64,000 bases of DNA, taken from positions 124,001-188,000 of the forward strand of contig NZ_QNSE01000003.1 of NCBI RefSeq assembly GCF_003315485.1, in the 5' to 3' direction. Under the pieces are notes generated by a model. The model had not been told where the DNA came from, did not search any database, and worked only from the letters and a program-made list of their open reading frames with translations. Every line of letters begins with the position of its first letter. The first letter of the stretch is position 1. This document shows positions 39,437-47,524 of this stretch, one piece after another. The translations under genes and the position numbers were made by a program. This DNA is from Marinomonas rhizomae. Lineage in GTDB: Bacteria > Pseudomonadota > Gammaproteobacteria > Pseudomonadales > Marinomonadaceae.

Positions 39437-40483
39437 ATGTCTGAACTTTTCAATAAAGCAGCACTGCGCGATACGGTTCAAAAGTATTTATTTGAAGCTG
39501 AAAAGAGCCTCGAAATAACATCTGTTGACGATGATCAAATCCGCTCTGAGATTAAATCTTTACTTAAGCAAAAGAATGCCGTCTTAGTTGCCCATTACTA
39601 CACTGAGGATGCTATTCAAGAGCTCGCAGAAGAAACGGGTGGCATAATCGCTGACTCCTTAGAAATGGCACGTTTTGGAGCAAACCATGAAGCTAAAACA
39701 CTTGTTGTTGCAGGTGTTAAATTCATGGGTGAAACGGCAAAAATACTAAGCCCAGAAAAAACAATTTTAATGCCTACTTTAGAGGCGACCTGTTCATTAG
39801 ATATTGGTTGTCCAATAGAAGAATTCTCTGCTTTCTGTGATCAATATCCTGATCGAAAAGTTGTGGTATACGCCAATACATCTGCTGCAGTGAAAGCGCG
39901 GGCAGACTGGGTAGTCACTTCTAGTATCGCTTTAGATGTCGTTAACCACCTTGTAGAGCAGGGTGAGAAGATTATTTGGGCGCCAGATCAGCACTTAGGT
40001 GGGTATATTCAGCGAGAAACTGGGGCTGACATGATACTTTGGGACGGCGCCTGTATTGTTCACGAAGAATTCAAAGCAAAAGGGATTTTAGATTTAAAAG
40101 CTATTTACCCAGACGCTGCCGTTCTGGTGCACCCAGAATCGCCTGAAGCAGTGGTTGAAGTTGCAGATGTAGTGGGTTCAACGTCACAGCTGCTAAATGC
40201 TTCAAAGAAGATGACAAATGATACCTTTATTGTTGCTACCGACAGGGGTATTTTTTACAAAATGAAACAGGCATCACCGAATAAGCGTTTTATAGAGGCG
40301 CCTACAGCCGGCTCAGGCGCAAACTGCCGTAGCTGTGCGCACTGCCCTTGGATGGCGCTAAATAGTTTGGAAATGCTTCGAGATTCATTAAAAAATAGTA
40401 CAGGTGAAATTCAAGTACCAGATAGCACTAGAGTAAAAGCCCTGATACCACTACAACGAATGCTTGATTTTCAAGTTAAATAA
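39437..40483 (+). CDS. nadA: Quinolinate synthase
   Basis: [4Fe-4S] enzyme that condenses iminoaspartate with dihydroxyacetone phosphate in NAD synthesis. The protein starts [12 protein letters not shown] at 39437, with AAGGGG upstream; a longer in-frame extension would read through the tRNA and is not real. Cluster cysteines fall in ATCSLDIGC and [13 protein letters not shown]. About 348 residues, typical. NadB and NadC are not in the window. A hairpin shared with the convergent gene follows. Confidence 0.96.
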   Translation: MSELFNKAALRDTVQKYLFEAEKSLEITSVDDDQIRSEIKSLLKQKNAVLVAHYYTEDAIQELAEETGGIIADSLEMARFGANHEAKTLVVAGVKFMGETAKILSPEKTILMPTLEATCSLDIGCPIEEFSAFCDQYPDRKVVVYANTSAAVKARADWVVTSSIALDVVNHLVEQGEKIIWAPDQHLGGYIQRETGADMILWDGACIVHEEFKAKGILDLKAIYPDAAVLVHPESPEAVVEVADVVGSTSQLLNASKKMTNDTFIVATDRGIFYKMKQASPNKRFIEAPTAGSGANCRSCAHCPWMALNSLEMLRDSLKNSTGEIQVPDSTRVKALIPLQRMLDFQVK

Positions 40484-40494
40484 ATTAGACCTTT

Positions 40495-40529
40495 ATTTAG
40501 GGACTACTAATTATTTAGAGTCCCTAAAT
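40495..40529. terminator. Hairpin between nadA and the convergent coiled-coil gene
   Basis: Perfect 11-base arms ATTTAGGGACT (40495-40505) and AGTCCCTAAAT (40519-40529). It overlaps the last codons and stop of the minus-strand gene, so that gene's 3' end is built into the stem. Tails are only moderately T-rich. Confidence 0.6.
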
Positions 40530-42042
40530 ATTTCATTTCTAAATCTGAAAATGCCAATTGTAAACGATCACATTCAAGGCTCTTCTTGTTATATGTGACT
40601 CTAAGGGCCTGATAATCTTTGTGTGCTATTGAGTCTAATAGCTGCTTTTTCAGTTCGGTTGTTACCTGAGCCAATTGTCGATTTTTTTCTCTTTGTTCAA
40701 TAAGAGGTTTTGACTGAGTTGTTAGGCTTTGACTGGAGCCCCCGGCAAGCGCAGTAACTTTTTCTTTCAGTTCATTATTGGTGTTTTCAGCAGTTTCTAA
40801 CTCTTGTGCTAAGAGCGTGACACAAGTTTCTGACTCTTGAAGTAAGCGTTCAAGTGCTCTGGCGTCCTTATCCTGCTCAATTAAGTTTTCTGTTGACTGA
40901 TTTTCAAGTGCCGTATTTAGTTCATCGCGTAATGAACCTAAAGTTTCTTTCTTATTTGCACTTAATGCTTGCAGGTTGCCAATCGCTGTTTCATTGCTTT
41001 TGTCTAATTGCTCTTCTAATTCAGCAAGCTTGGCATCCTTCAAGCTAATATCCTGTCGTAATGTTGCAATGGATAAGTTTGATGTTTCTAATTCTGCTTC
41101 TAGTTGTGATATGAGTGTTTGCGATTCTTTAGATATTCGTTCCATTTTGGAAATGGCGACTTTTTGCGCTTCTAGAGCTGCATGTGAATTATTGTTTTTA
41201 TGAGCCTTGTCAATTTCATTTTTCAATTGCTCTATGACCATTTTTTGGCGGTCAGAAAGGCTGCTTAAGCTAGACATTTGTTTGAAAGATGCGCTGTGGA
41301 CCGATTTGTCTTGTTTTTGTGCCTTTGGTGCCTGAAGACTGAATGCAGCAAAGTTTCCTATCTTTTCAGGTTGTTTCTGCTCGAGCTTTTTTATTTTTTC
41401 CTTAAGGTCATTAATTTCAATTTCTAAGCGTTGCTGCTCTGCTTGCTTAATAGCCAATCGATTGATACGGGTTTTGGCACGGTCAATATTTTTCTGTAAG
41501 TCCTCATTTAACAAAGACTGATTTTTTGATAGCGATTCTTTGGTGATCAGTAACTCTGAGGCTTGATAAAACTCATCTTCCATTTCCTTTAGGTTTTGAT
41601 GCAATTCATTAGCATTGGTTGTTTGTAGTTTTGGTGCTGAGAGTGCATATAAAAGGCTAGATAAAAATCGGTTTAAGATAGGTTTCGGTTTTTCATTTGC
41701 TTGGTTCAGTAAAATAGCTCTTTCGGCCTTAAGTACAGTTCCCCAGATTTTTAATCTATTAACTTCATGTTGATCTAGTTTATTGGAAGTAATAGAGGCA
41801 GCAGCGAAATTGATCTGCAGATCCATATAATGCGCCAAACCTTTATAGGCCTTTGTGTCACTGTCACCTGATTTGCTGCTGTTTTCTAGAGAGGGGGAGG
41901 TTTTGGTTGCTTCCTTAGTTTCTTCTTTAGATGCTTCTTGTGCTTTTTTCACAAGCGAATGTGACAGCCATAAAAAAACAGCATTGGCCAATAAAAGAAA
42001 GGTGCTCAATTCAAGCAACGCCCAAATCAACCATTTTGACAT
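40507..42042 (-). CDS. Membrane-anchored coiled-coil protein
   Basis: A 511-residue protein I cannot name. One N-terminal membrane helix (LIWALLELSTFLLLANAVFLW), then a Ser/Thr/Lys-rich linker and almost continuous heptad-type helix from residue 100 to the end (RLAIKQAEQQRLEIEINDLKEKIKKLE, KLAELEEQLDKSNETAIGNL). The lack of a signal peptide and the position of charges suggest a cytoplasmic coiled coil tethered to the inner membrane. It could be a structural or polar-organising protein, but nothing in the sequence proves this. The 3' end lies inside a hairpin. Confidence 0.7.
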   Translation of the reverse strand: MSKWLIWALLELSTFLLLANAVFLWLSHSLVKKAQEASKEETKEATKTSPSLENSSKSGDSDTKAYKGLAHYMDLQINFAAASITSNKLDQHEVNRLKIWGTVLKAERAILLNQANEKPKPILNRFLSSLLYALSAPKLQTTNANELHQNLKEMEDEFYQASELLITKESLSKNQSLLNEDLQKNIDRAKTRINRLAIKQAEQQRLEIEINDLKEKIKKLEQKQPEKIGNFAAFSLQAPKAQKQDKSVHSASFKQMSSLSSLSDRQKMVIEQLKNEIDKAHKNNNSHAALEAQKVAISKMERISKESQTLISQLEAELETSNLSIATLRQDISLKDAKLAELEEQLDKSNETAIGNLQALSANKKETLGSLRDELNTALENQSTENLIEQDKDARALERLLQESETCVTLLAQELETAENTNNELKEKVTALAGGSSQSLTTQSKPLIEQREKNRQLAQVTTELKKQLLDSIAHKDYQALRVTYNKKSLECDRLQLAFSDLEMKYLGTLNN

Positions 42043-42152
42043 AAAAACTCCTAGACGCTAAACCGATAGATGTGATATCCATTATCATTAAACTATAGCA
42101 AATCATCATTTTAACTTGCTGTTTTTCTTATGTTAGCGGAATTAAATATTTT

Positions 42153-42719
42153 ATGAGTAAAGAAACTTTAACATTCATACGTAATCGTGTATCCCACCCT
42201 GCACTCGACTTACCTGCACCAAGCAAAACTGAATGGGAGTCTATTTTGGAAGCGGCAAGTCGAGCTGCTGATCATGGCAACCTAAAACCGTGGCGCTTTT
42301 GCGTCTTTGAAGGTGAAGGTCGGGCAAAACTAGGACAAATTTATTGGCACCATGCTCTATCTGAAGTTGATTCCATGCCAGATAGCAAGAAAGAAGCTTT
42401 TATTAAAAAGGCATATCGAGCACCTGCAGTTCTATTGGTTTATGCTCGAATCCAGGATCACCCTAAAGTTCCCGCAATAGAGCAGGTTATGGCGGCTTCA
42501 GCGGCGGCTCAGCAAGTTTTATTGGGATTAGATGCTCTTGGTTATGGTGGTATGTGGCGAAGCGGCCCTGCATGCTTCACTCAAAAAACCAAAGATCTTT
42601 TGGGGCTAGAGGAGAATGATCAAATCATTGGTCTCATTTATGCTGGAACCCCTAAAGAGAAATCGTCTTCCATTCCAAAAGTGGAGCTCGGTGATCACTT
42701 GAAATGGATAAGAGATTAA
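42153..42719 (+). CDS. Nitroreductase family protein (YdjA-like)
   Basis: A 188-residue FMN-dependent nitroreductase-fold protein. The FMN-binding start FIRNRVSHPALDLPAPSKTEWESIL, the core EAASRAADHGNLKPWRFCVFEG, and GLDALGYGGMWRSGPACF match the minimal YdjA type. It uses NAD(P)H to reduce nitro or related compounds; the physiological substrate is unknown. No clear ribosome-binding site. It is the last core gene before tRNA-Ser. Confidence 0.88.
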   Translation: MSKETLTFIRNRVSHPALDLPAPSKTEWESILEAASRAADHGNLKPWRFCVFEGEGRAKLGQIYWHHALSEVDSMPDSKKEAFIKKAYRAPAVLLVYARIQDHPKVPAIEQVMAASAAAQQVLLGLDALGYGGMWRSGPACFTQKTKDLLGLEENDQIIGLIYAGTPKEKSSSIPKVELGDHLKWIRD

Positions 42720-42746
42720 TTTTTAAGACTAATTTGATAAAACTAG

Positions 42747-42775
42747 TTGCAATCTTTATTCTCTATCACTAGAAT
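42747..42775 (+). promoter_or_regulatory. Promoter of tRNA-Ser
   Basis: TTGCAA (42747-42752), a 17-base spacer, TAGAAT (42770-42775), then ACGCGC. It has the same -35 and spacing as the tRNA-Lys promoter. Confidence 0.7.
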
Positions 42776-42811
42776 ACGCGCACAAATTACGCACTGCGTA
42801 TATAAAGTTTT

Positions 42812-42899
42812 GGTGAGCTGTCCGAGTGGCCGAAGGAGCACGCCTGGAAAGCGTGTATGTCGAAAGGCATCAAGAGTTCGAATCTCTTGCTCACCGCCA
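42812..42899 (+). tRNA. tRNA-Ser(GGA)
   Basis: 88 bases with acceptor GGTGAGC/GCTCACC, discriminator G and encoded CCA. The anticodon loop CTGGAAA gives GGA. The long variable arm (GTATGTCGAAAGGCATC) is typical of class II tRNA-Ser, and the T-arm is GTTCGAATC. Mobile-element content starts right after its 3' end, so it is the likely island attachment site. Confidence 0.95.
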
Positions 42900-42952
42900 T
42901 TATCCCTCTAGAATCATGGGTTACAGAGTGTTTCTAGAAATTGTACATCAAA

Positions 42953-42967
42953 AAGTACATCAATAGA
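42953..42967 (+). repeat. 15-base direct repeat, copy 1
   Basis: AAGTACATCAATAGA, identical to 43792-43806. The copies flank about 820 bases that include the IS5 remnant. Confidence 0.7.
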
Positions 42968-43002
42968 AAACCAGTTGGATTAGCTTCTAACTGGTTTTTT
43001 TT
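42967..43002 (+). terminator. Intrinsic terminator downstream of tRNA-Ser
   Basis: Stem AAAACCAGTT / AACTGGTTTT with T8 after it. It ends the tRNA-Ser transcript. Confidence 0.8.
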
Positions 43003-43375
43003 GTTTTCTACACTATAAAAAGTCTAGGCTCTTTTTGCTAATCTAATACCTTCACTCTGATATGTTGCTATCAAAATTACATCATGCGTCACCAGTGGTA
43101 GTCTTGATCATGAGAGCTGATCTTCCAAGCTGGTTTCTAGTTAGCTGCAAAGTACCAAGGTGCGCTCCCATAAAGCGAATTCTCCAGCTGAAAGTATTTA
43201 ATTGAAATAGTGGAGTTTGTAAAATAACTCGATCCGATATCGATACGTTGCTCTAATTTATATCGTTGATTCCTATAAATACCAGTAGCTTTAGTGTTGT
43301 TTCTGGAATAAGGGTCAGGGCTTCGCAGGGAGCACGCTCTCGCTTGTTTAATAAAAGTAGAGGGCCGAGAGGCAA

Positions 43376-43783
43376 GGAGCATGCGAATAAGCCCTCCTCA
43401 TGAGACAATCTCGTTTTAAGTCTTAGAGCCTCAACCATGTCACATCAACTCACTTCATCTGACAGTGAGCTCACAAAAAACACCATAAAATTTGTAAAAA
43501 AATGCTTCTTTCTCGCACGCATGAGTTGATCCCTTGGGATCAGCTTGAATCGGTTATTGAGCCGTTTTATGCCAAAGCTGGGAAAGGTAGAAGATCTTAT
43601 CCGCTATCTAGCATGTTCCGTATTCACTGTATGTGGCATTGATACAATATGAGTAATCCTACCATGGAAGATGCCTTGTGTGAGATTGCTTCTATGCACT
43701 TATTTGCTGGCTTGTCATTGGATAGTCTCATTCCTAATCACGCCACTATCTGTATGTTCAAGAATAAGAGTTTTACGAGTTGA
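43376..43783 (+). pseudogene. IS5-family transposase remnant
   Basis: The left end GGAGCATGCGAATAAGCCC resembles the IS5-group terminal repeat. The frame starting at 43437 reads MSHQLTSSDSEL, as in IS5 transposases, then shifts frame, continues as LLSRTHELIPWDQLESVIEP, meets an in-frame TGA after RIHCMWH, and continues [20 protein letters not shown] before the end is lost near 43783. The DDE catalytic residues in the missing part are absent. It is a dead, truncated copy. Confidence 0.88.
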
Positions 43784-43791
43784 TGATTAAT

Positions 43792-43806
43792 AAGTACATC
43801 AATAGA
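43792..43806 (+). repeat. 15-base direct repeat, copy 2
   Basis: AAGTACATCAATAGA, identical to 42953-42967. It overlaps the left arm of the hairpin at 43796-43834. Confidence 0.7.
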
Positions 43807-43834
43807 TTACAGATTTTCTGTAATCTATTGATGT
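43796..43834. repeat. Perfect 18-base inverted repeat
   Basis: The arms ACATCAATAGATTACAGA and its exact complement are separated by three T. It overlaps the stop codon of the minus-strand gene at 43825. There is no T run on either side, so it is not a standard terminator; it may still stabilise a transcript end or be a recombination site. Confidence 0.75.
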
Positions 43835-44430
43835 TTCAATAAGATTGAAAGCTGTTCGAGTGCTTTCGTTAGCATTAAATTTCTTTCTTCAAGTGAGCTA
43901 ATCTTATTGCGTATTTCTTCTAATTGCTCTTCCTTTTGCTGAGTTTTTGTCTTTAGTAAGTCAAAATTATTGAGTTGTCTATTCAGTGAAGCTTTGTCTT
44001 TTTCAAGCCTGAGTATCTTTCTTCTATGTAGTATTCCCTCGATAATTAATCCTACAGATTGTCCTAGGTTATCTAATCCATGTTCTTTCTTAATGCTCGC
44101 AAGAACTTTGTGGGTGCTGTCATCGACATAGACAGGGTGCGATCTTTTAATGCCTTTTTTTCTGCGGCAGTACTGTGCCCAAGACTGTTTCATCTTCGGC
44201 AGTTTTTCTTCCGATGAGTTTTGGTGCCGTATGCTAGAAAAATAGTTTTTGGCTTGTTCCAAAACACCTTGCTCGAAAACACCTTGTTCCGAAGAATAGG
44301 TGTTTATTTCTTCTATGGAAATCAATCTTCTAGGGATCCCTTTTTTAATAAAATAATTACTTACCCATCGGGTCATATTTCGGTCCTTGCAATTTATCCA
44401 ATCCAGAAATTCATCCAATTCTATAGTCAT
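43825..44430 (-). CDS. Ribbon-helix-helix and coiled-coil protein, MatP-like
   Basis: A 201-residue DNA-binding candidate. Residues 78-135 (KMKQSWAQYCRRKKGIKRSH, PVYVDDSTHKVLASIKKEHG, SVGLIIEGIL) resemble the basic region and ribbon-helix-helix of MatP, followed by a C-terminal coiled coil (KDKASLNRQLNNFDLLKTK). Island context argues against the chromosomal Ter-organising MatP. A partition or regulatory role is possible. It is divergent from the 44535 gene, and the 104-base spacer holds two palindromes that could be its operator. Confidence 0.6.
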   Translation of the reverse strand: MTIELDEFLDWINCKDRNMTRWVSNYFIKKGIPRRLISIEEINTYSSEQGVFEQGVLEQAKNYFSSIRHQNSSEEKLPKMKQSWAQYCRRKKGIKRSHPVYVDDSTHKVLASIKKEHGLDNLGQSVGLIIEGILHRRKILRLEKDKASLNRQLNNFDLLKTKTQQKEEQLEEIRNKISSLEERNLMLTKALEQLSILLKHQ

Positions 44431-44453
44431 TTATTTCCTCTTATCTTGTTTAG

Positions 44454-44475
44454 TTACATGTAGCTTTACATGTAA
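44454..44475. promoter_or_regulatory. Two tandem TACATGTA palindromes
   Basis: TACATGTA at 44455-44462 and again at 44467-44474, centres 12 bases apart, just upstream of the ribbon-helix-helix gene. Ribbon-helix-helix proteins bind cooperative short repeats of this spacing, so it is a candidate autoregulatory operator. Confidence 0.5.
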
Positions 44476-44497
44476 TTTACTAGCTGTCAAAAACTAT

Positions 44498-44526
44498 GGT
44501 ATTATAAATATAATAGGTATTATAAA
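44498..44526. repeat. Two 11-base direct repeats before the 44535 gene
   Basis: GGTATTATAAA at 44498-44508 and 44516-44526, 18 bases apart, in an AT-rich tract directly before the start. They could be binding sites for the winged-helix protein, part of its promoter, or iteron-like. Confidence 0.5.
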
Positions 44527-44534
44527 GTGAATGT

Positions 44535-45611
44535 ATGATGAATATGGATATACTTCTACAGCCTTGGGAAGGTTTAAAGCCCCAAGATAAGGTCACATAT
44601 ATACGATGGCTATTATTTGCTAATGAGCAAGGAGGTAGTCAATGCTCAATTGCATCTCTGGCTGAAAAGCTAAGGATCAAAGATTCTACAGTTCGCAGTT
44701 CGGTAGCTCGCTTGTATTCAAATGATAAGCTGGCTTCTAATGATGAACAGTCATCGGGTGCTATCGTTTATCCTCAAGTTACTTACAACACTCAAGCGCA
44801 ACTGGCCGCCATATTTCAAATACTAGGTGTTGGATTAGTACTAACCAGTGAGCGTGCAGAAGAGTTGGCAAAGCGATTACTTAAAGCTGTATTGGTTTCT
44901 TTAGCTGATGAATTGGGTATCATTAAAAGCGTTAGTTATTCTTATCTTTCCTCTATCACAGGAATGACGGTGCAGAGATTGCGTCGTTACAAAAATGAGT
45001 TGATGGATGATGGATTTATTTTGAAATTTATAACTGGTGGTAATGCTCCGAAGCTATACAAAAAAAGTAGCTCGATTTGTATCATTGATCCAAAAATATT
45101 TGGCGGCAGTAGGATTGAACTACAGGGTTTTAAAGCAGAGACACTTTTAAGATGTCAGCCTAATCAACGAATGACTAGTTGGTCAAATGTCACCCAAAAT
45201 AAATTTGGCTTTTTAGTGAGTGAGATAAATCAACATAGACTCGCTGACAGGCTGTACCACTTTTTTGACGAGCTAGTTTCGCAAAGTATTCGAAAAAAAC
45301 TAACACCAGGGCTCCAATCTCATAATCGCGAGATCATTTCGATGACGGACTCAGAGTCAGTCAATAAAGCTCTTAGTGATATTTGGACTAGAGATATTGA
45401 TATTTTTTCTGATTTTTTCTTATATATCGTTCTTCTGCAGATCGAAAAAAATAAGTCAAAGGGCTCTTTTGATATCTATTTCATAAGAACTGAAAACTCT
45501 TGTTACTTACTGTCTAATATAGGTGGTTCATACACCGGCGATATCAAAGTTATTGATAGTGATTCTGTTGTATTTCGGCCAGATTCTAATGAACAACCTT
45601 GGGAGATTTAA
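44535..45611 (+). CDS. Winged-helix hypothetical protein
   Basis: A 358-residue protein with no family I recognise. Residues 15-65 (KVTYIRWLLFANEQGGSQCS, IASLAEKLRIKDSTVRSSVA) look like a winged helix, and residues 125-160 (LGIIKSVSYSYLSSITGM, TVQRLRRYKNELMDDGFILK) like a second one. The C-terminal half is unassigned. Two DNA-binding units in a protein of this size would fit a plasmid-type replication initiator or a regulator. There is no strong ribosome-binding site. It faces away from the ribbon-helix-helix gene. Confidence 0.5.
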   Translation: MMNMDILLQPWEGLKPQDKVTYIRWLLFANEQGGSQCSIASLAEKLRIKDSTVRSSVARLYSNDKLASNDEQSSGAIVYPQVTYNTQAQLAAIFQILGVGLVLTSERAEELAKRLLKAVLVSLADELGIIKSVSYSYLSSITGMTVQRLRRYKNELMDDGFILKFITGGNAPKLYKKSSSICIIDPKIFGGSRIELQGFKAETLLRCQPNQRMTSWSNVTQNKFGFLVSEINQHRLADRLYHFFDELVSQSIRKKLTPGLQSHNREIISMTDSESVNKALSDIWTRDIDIFSDFFLYIVLLQIEKNKSKGSFDIYFIRTENSCYLLSNIGGSYTGDIKVIDSDSVVFRPDSNEQPWEI

Positions 45612-46220
45612 GGTAGAGGATTTGGTATGTCTTCCCTAAATAGCTTTTTTGATTGTGCTTTATCATCAAGGGCGCGTATTAATTAAAAAGATTAAATCTT
45701 AATAAATACGATAAAAAGATGGATAAGAGGTCATCTCCGTGCAAAGTTAGATATGCACGAACTAGAGAGCAGGGCACATTAATGTATGGCTGCTATAAAC
45801 AAAGATATTCTTTGCTAAACCATTATCAATGGTGCATGAATAAGTGCTTTAGGCTGTAATGAGGAACTAGTCTCGGATTGGGTCTAGTACCAGATTTGAT
45901 GTTTATCCAAATACGGACGGATAGAAATAAAAGTGTTTCCCGTCGAGGTAGTTAGTGTTTTACCGAATGCCTGTAACTGAATATGGATTATTTTGACCTA
46001 TGGTCGTATTTTTCAGCCTAAGGACACCACTTTATCGTTAAGTAACTTCAGACTGATTTTTGTATGATTATGTTGTCACCAGTGTCTCTATTGCTGGCTT
46101 GTAGTCTGGCAAGATGATGTTGGTAGTGGCGGTATGGTTAATATAACTAACTAGCACTAACGTATAAGACACTAATTTATCCAAGTAGAGTAAAGCTTAG
46201 TTAATCTGTAAAAAAATAAT
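45612..46220. other. 600-base non-coding stretch upstream of the YfjJ-like gene
   Basis: No supported gene. AT-rich, with short frames only. It lies between a winged-helix gene and a rolling-circle-type protein gene, so a replication origin or degraded genes are both possible. I see no conserved nick-site or iteron array. Confidence 0.4.
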
Positions 46221-46919
46221 ATGACTGGGGATACCTGTGAACAAATAACACTGGTATTACTCATGAAAGAAAATAGTTATCAGGGCCTACCGATCCAAGG
46301 GACGCTTGACAGTAACAGTCTTCTTTACTTAGACAAGCTGTTAAACACGATAAATTTATCTCTATTAGAACATCCTCGAACTTACGCTATTAGGGTTGAT
46401 CTTAGGCTTCCAGGTTTTGATGTCTATGATGATTGCTTAAGTCGAGATGAGATAATTAGCTACAATTGGGATCGAATAAACCTGATGAAGAGATTTATAG
46501 AATCGTTAAGCGCAAAGGTTAAAGCCCAAACAAGGAGGATGTGTAGAGAAGGTAAAAGAGCTCGTCCTTGTACTGTAAGGTATGCATGGGTAAGAGAGCG
46601 ATATACTTCTAGAAACGATCATTATCATGTCGTTCTTTTCTTTAATAAAGACAGGTATTACAAAGCAGGTCAGTATTCGTCTGATGGAAGCTTAGCGTCA
46701 ATGATTATTGATGCTTGGTCTAGCGCTTTAGGTTGTAGCCTTGCTAGTAACTCTCGTTTGGTCGAGTTCCCTAAGGATCATGGCTACTTTCTGAATGAAA
46801 ATGATCGGAATTTTTCACAGCAGTATAGTGACCTATTTCATCGAATAAGTTATATGGCAAAAAAAAGAACCAAGCATTACGGGGAAGGTCGGCGATGTTT
46901 TGGTTGTAGCTCTCGTTGA
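46221..46919 (+). CDS. YfjJ/YagK domain protein, inovirus Gp2-type
   Basis: A 232-residue protein (an ATG at 46263 is an alternative start). It shows the YfjJ/YagK C-terminal domain pattern: TYAIRVDLRLPGFDV, VRYAWVRERYTSRNDHYHVVLFFNK with a paired His motif (HYHVV), SMIIDAWSSALGC, and RISYMAKKRTKHYGEGRRCFG at the end. The family is found in prophage-like elements and as Gp2 in inoviruses, where it is linked to rolling-circle replication (HUH). The metal-binding HxH is present. Probably part of the island's mobility or a cryptic inovirus-like segment. Confidence 0.78.
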   Translation: MTGDTCEQITLVLLMKENSYQGLPIQGTLDSNSLLYLDKLLNTINLSLLEHPRTYAIRVDLRLPGFDVYDDCLSRDEIISYNWDRINLMKRFIESLSAKVKAQTRRMCREGKRARPCTVRYAWVRERYTSRNDHYHVVLFFNKDRYYKAGQYSSDGSLASMIIDAWSSALGCSLASNSRLVEFPKDHGYFLNENDRNFSQQYSDLFHRISYMAKKRTKHYGEGRRCFGCSSR

Positions 46920-46951
46920 TGATTAGCAGAGGGCTCTTAAAGCCCTCTTAG

Positions 46952-47443
46952 TTAACGTTTCGTTAAATTCCATGCTCTCCATTGCGATGTGTCTAAAAAA
47001 AGCTTGGCGTCCTTTTTAAGCTGCCTGAGAGAGAAGGTGTTTGATGTGAAGTTCCCTGTGATGCAGTAACTACAAAATTGGTGGCAGTTATTGCTCAGTA
47101 GAGAATATGTGCTATTGGTTCCAATCATCATTTCTGCATCATTAGCTACGTGCTCATCACCTATTGGTTCTCCATTGCTATTACAACTTATGTAGATCGT
47201 AATGGCGCTAATGGTGTTTTTGAATTGATTGATCGATACGAGTTCAACCGCCCCCTGGCCATTCTTGTGGACTACTTGGTTATTGCCGACATAGATGCCG
47301 GAATGTTCAGCAGCACCAAATGCCAAATCACAATAAAGAATGCTTCCTCTGACGGGGCCATTTGTTTTGTAGAAAAGATTGTCGGTTAGGCTTTTAGCTA
47401 AATTGCCTACTAGTATATTTCCTAAGAGTGCTAATGGATTCAT
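46952..47443 (-). CDS. LRAT/NlpC-P60-like papain-fold protein
   Basis: A 163-residue protein with the permuted papain-fold arrangement of LRAT-like proteins: a catalytic-type histidine in AAEHSGIYVGNNQVVHKNG and a catalytic-type cysteine in LLSNNCHQFCSYCITG. Members are acyltransferases or hydrolases. The N-terminal hydrophobic stretch (MNPLALLGNILVGNLAKSLTD) could be a membrane anchor. Such genes are common cargo in islands; the target here is unknown. Confidence 0.7.
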   Translation of the reverse strand: MNPLALLGNILVGNLAKSLTDNLFYKTNGPVRGSILYCDLAFGAAEHSGIYVGNNQVVHKNGQGAVELVSINQFKNTISAITIYISCNSNGEPIGDEHVANDAEMMIGTNSTYSLLSNNCHQFCSYCITGNFTSNTFSLRQLKKDAKLFLDTSQWRAWNLTKR

Positions 47444-47524
47444 AACTTATTACTCAGCTGAGCCAGCGTAGATCGTTGGCAATTTTGTGGAAGGGGTTAC
47501 TTAAGCTGACAGTTGTTTCTGTGA

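Larger units (their letters stand above)
42900..43375. other. Non-coding left edge of the island
   Basis: No gene supported. Two short GTACATC blocks (42943-42949 and 42955-42961), of the kind seen as recombinase arm sites beside tRNA genes, lie within 65 bases of the tRNA. A terminator hairpin follows. The rest is AT-rich with an 81-codon minus-strand frame that I do not trust. Confidence 0.5.

Noticed and set aside
43137-43382. 81-codon minus-strand frame at the island edge
   Set aside because: No ribosome-binding site, no recognised family, and it runs into IS5-type end sequence; probably chance or debris.
43825-44430. Chromosomal macrodomain protein MatP
   Set aside because: It shares the ribbon-helix-helix pattern, but the island setting, longer N-terminus and coiled-coil tail argue for a mobile-element protein.
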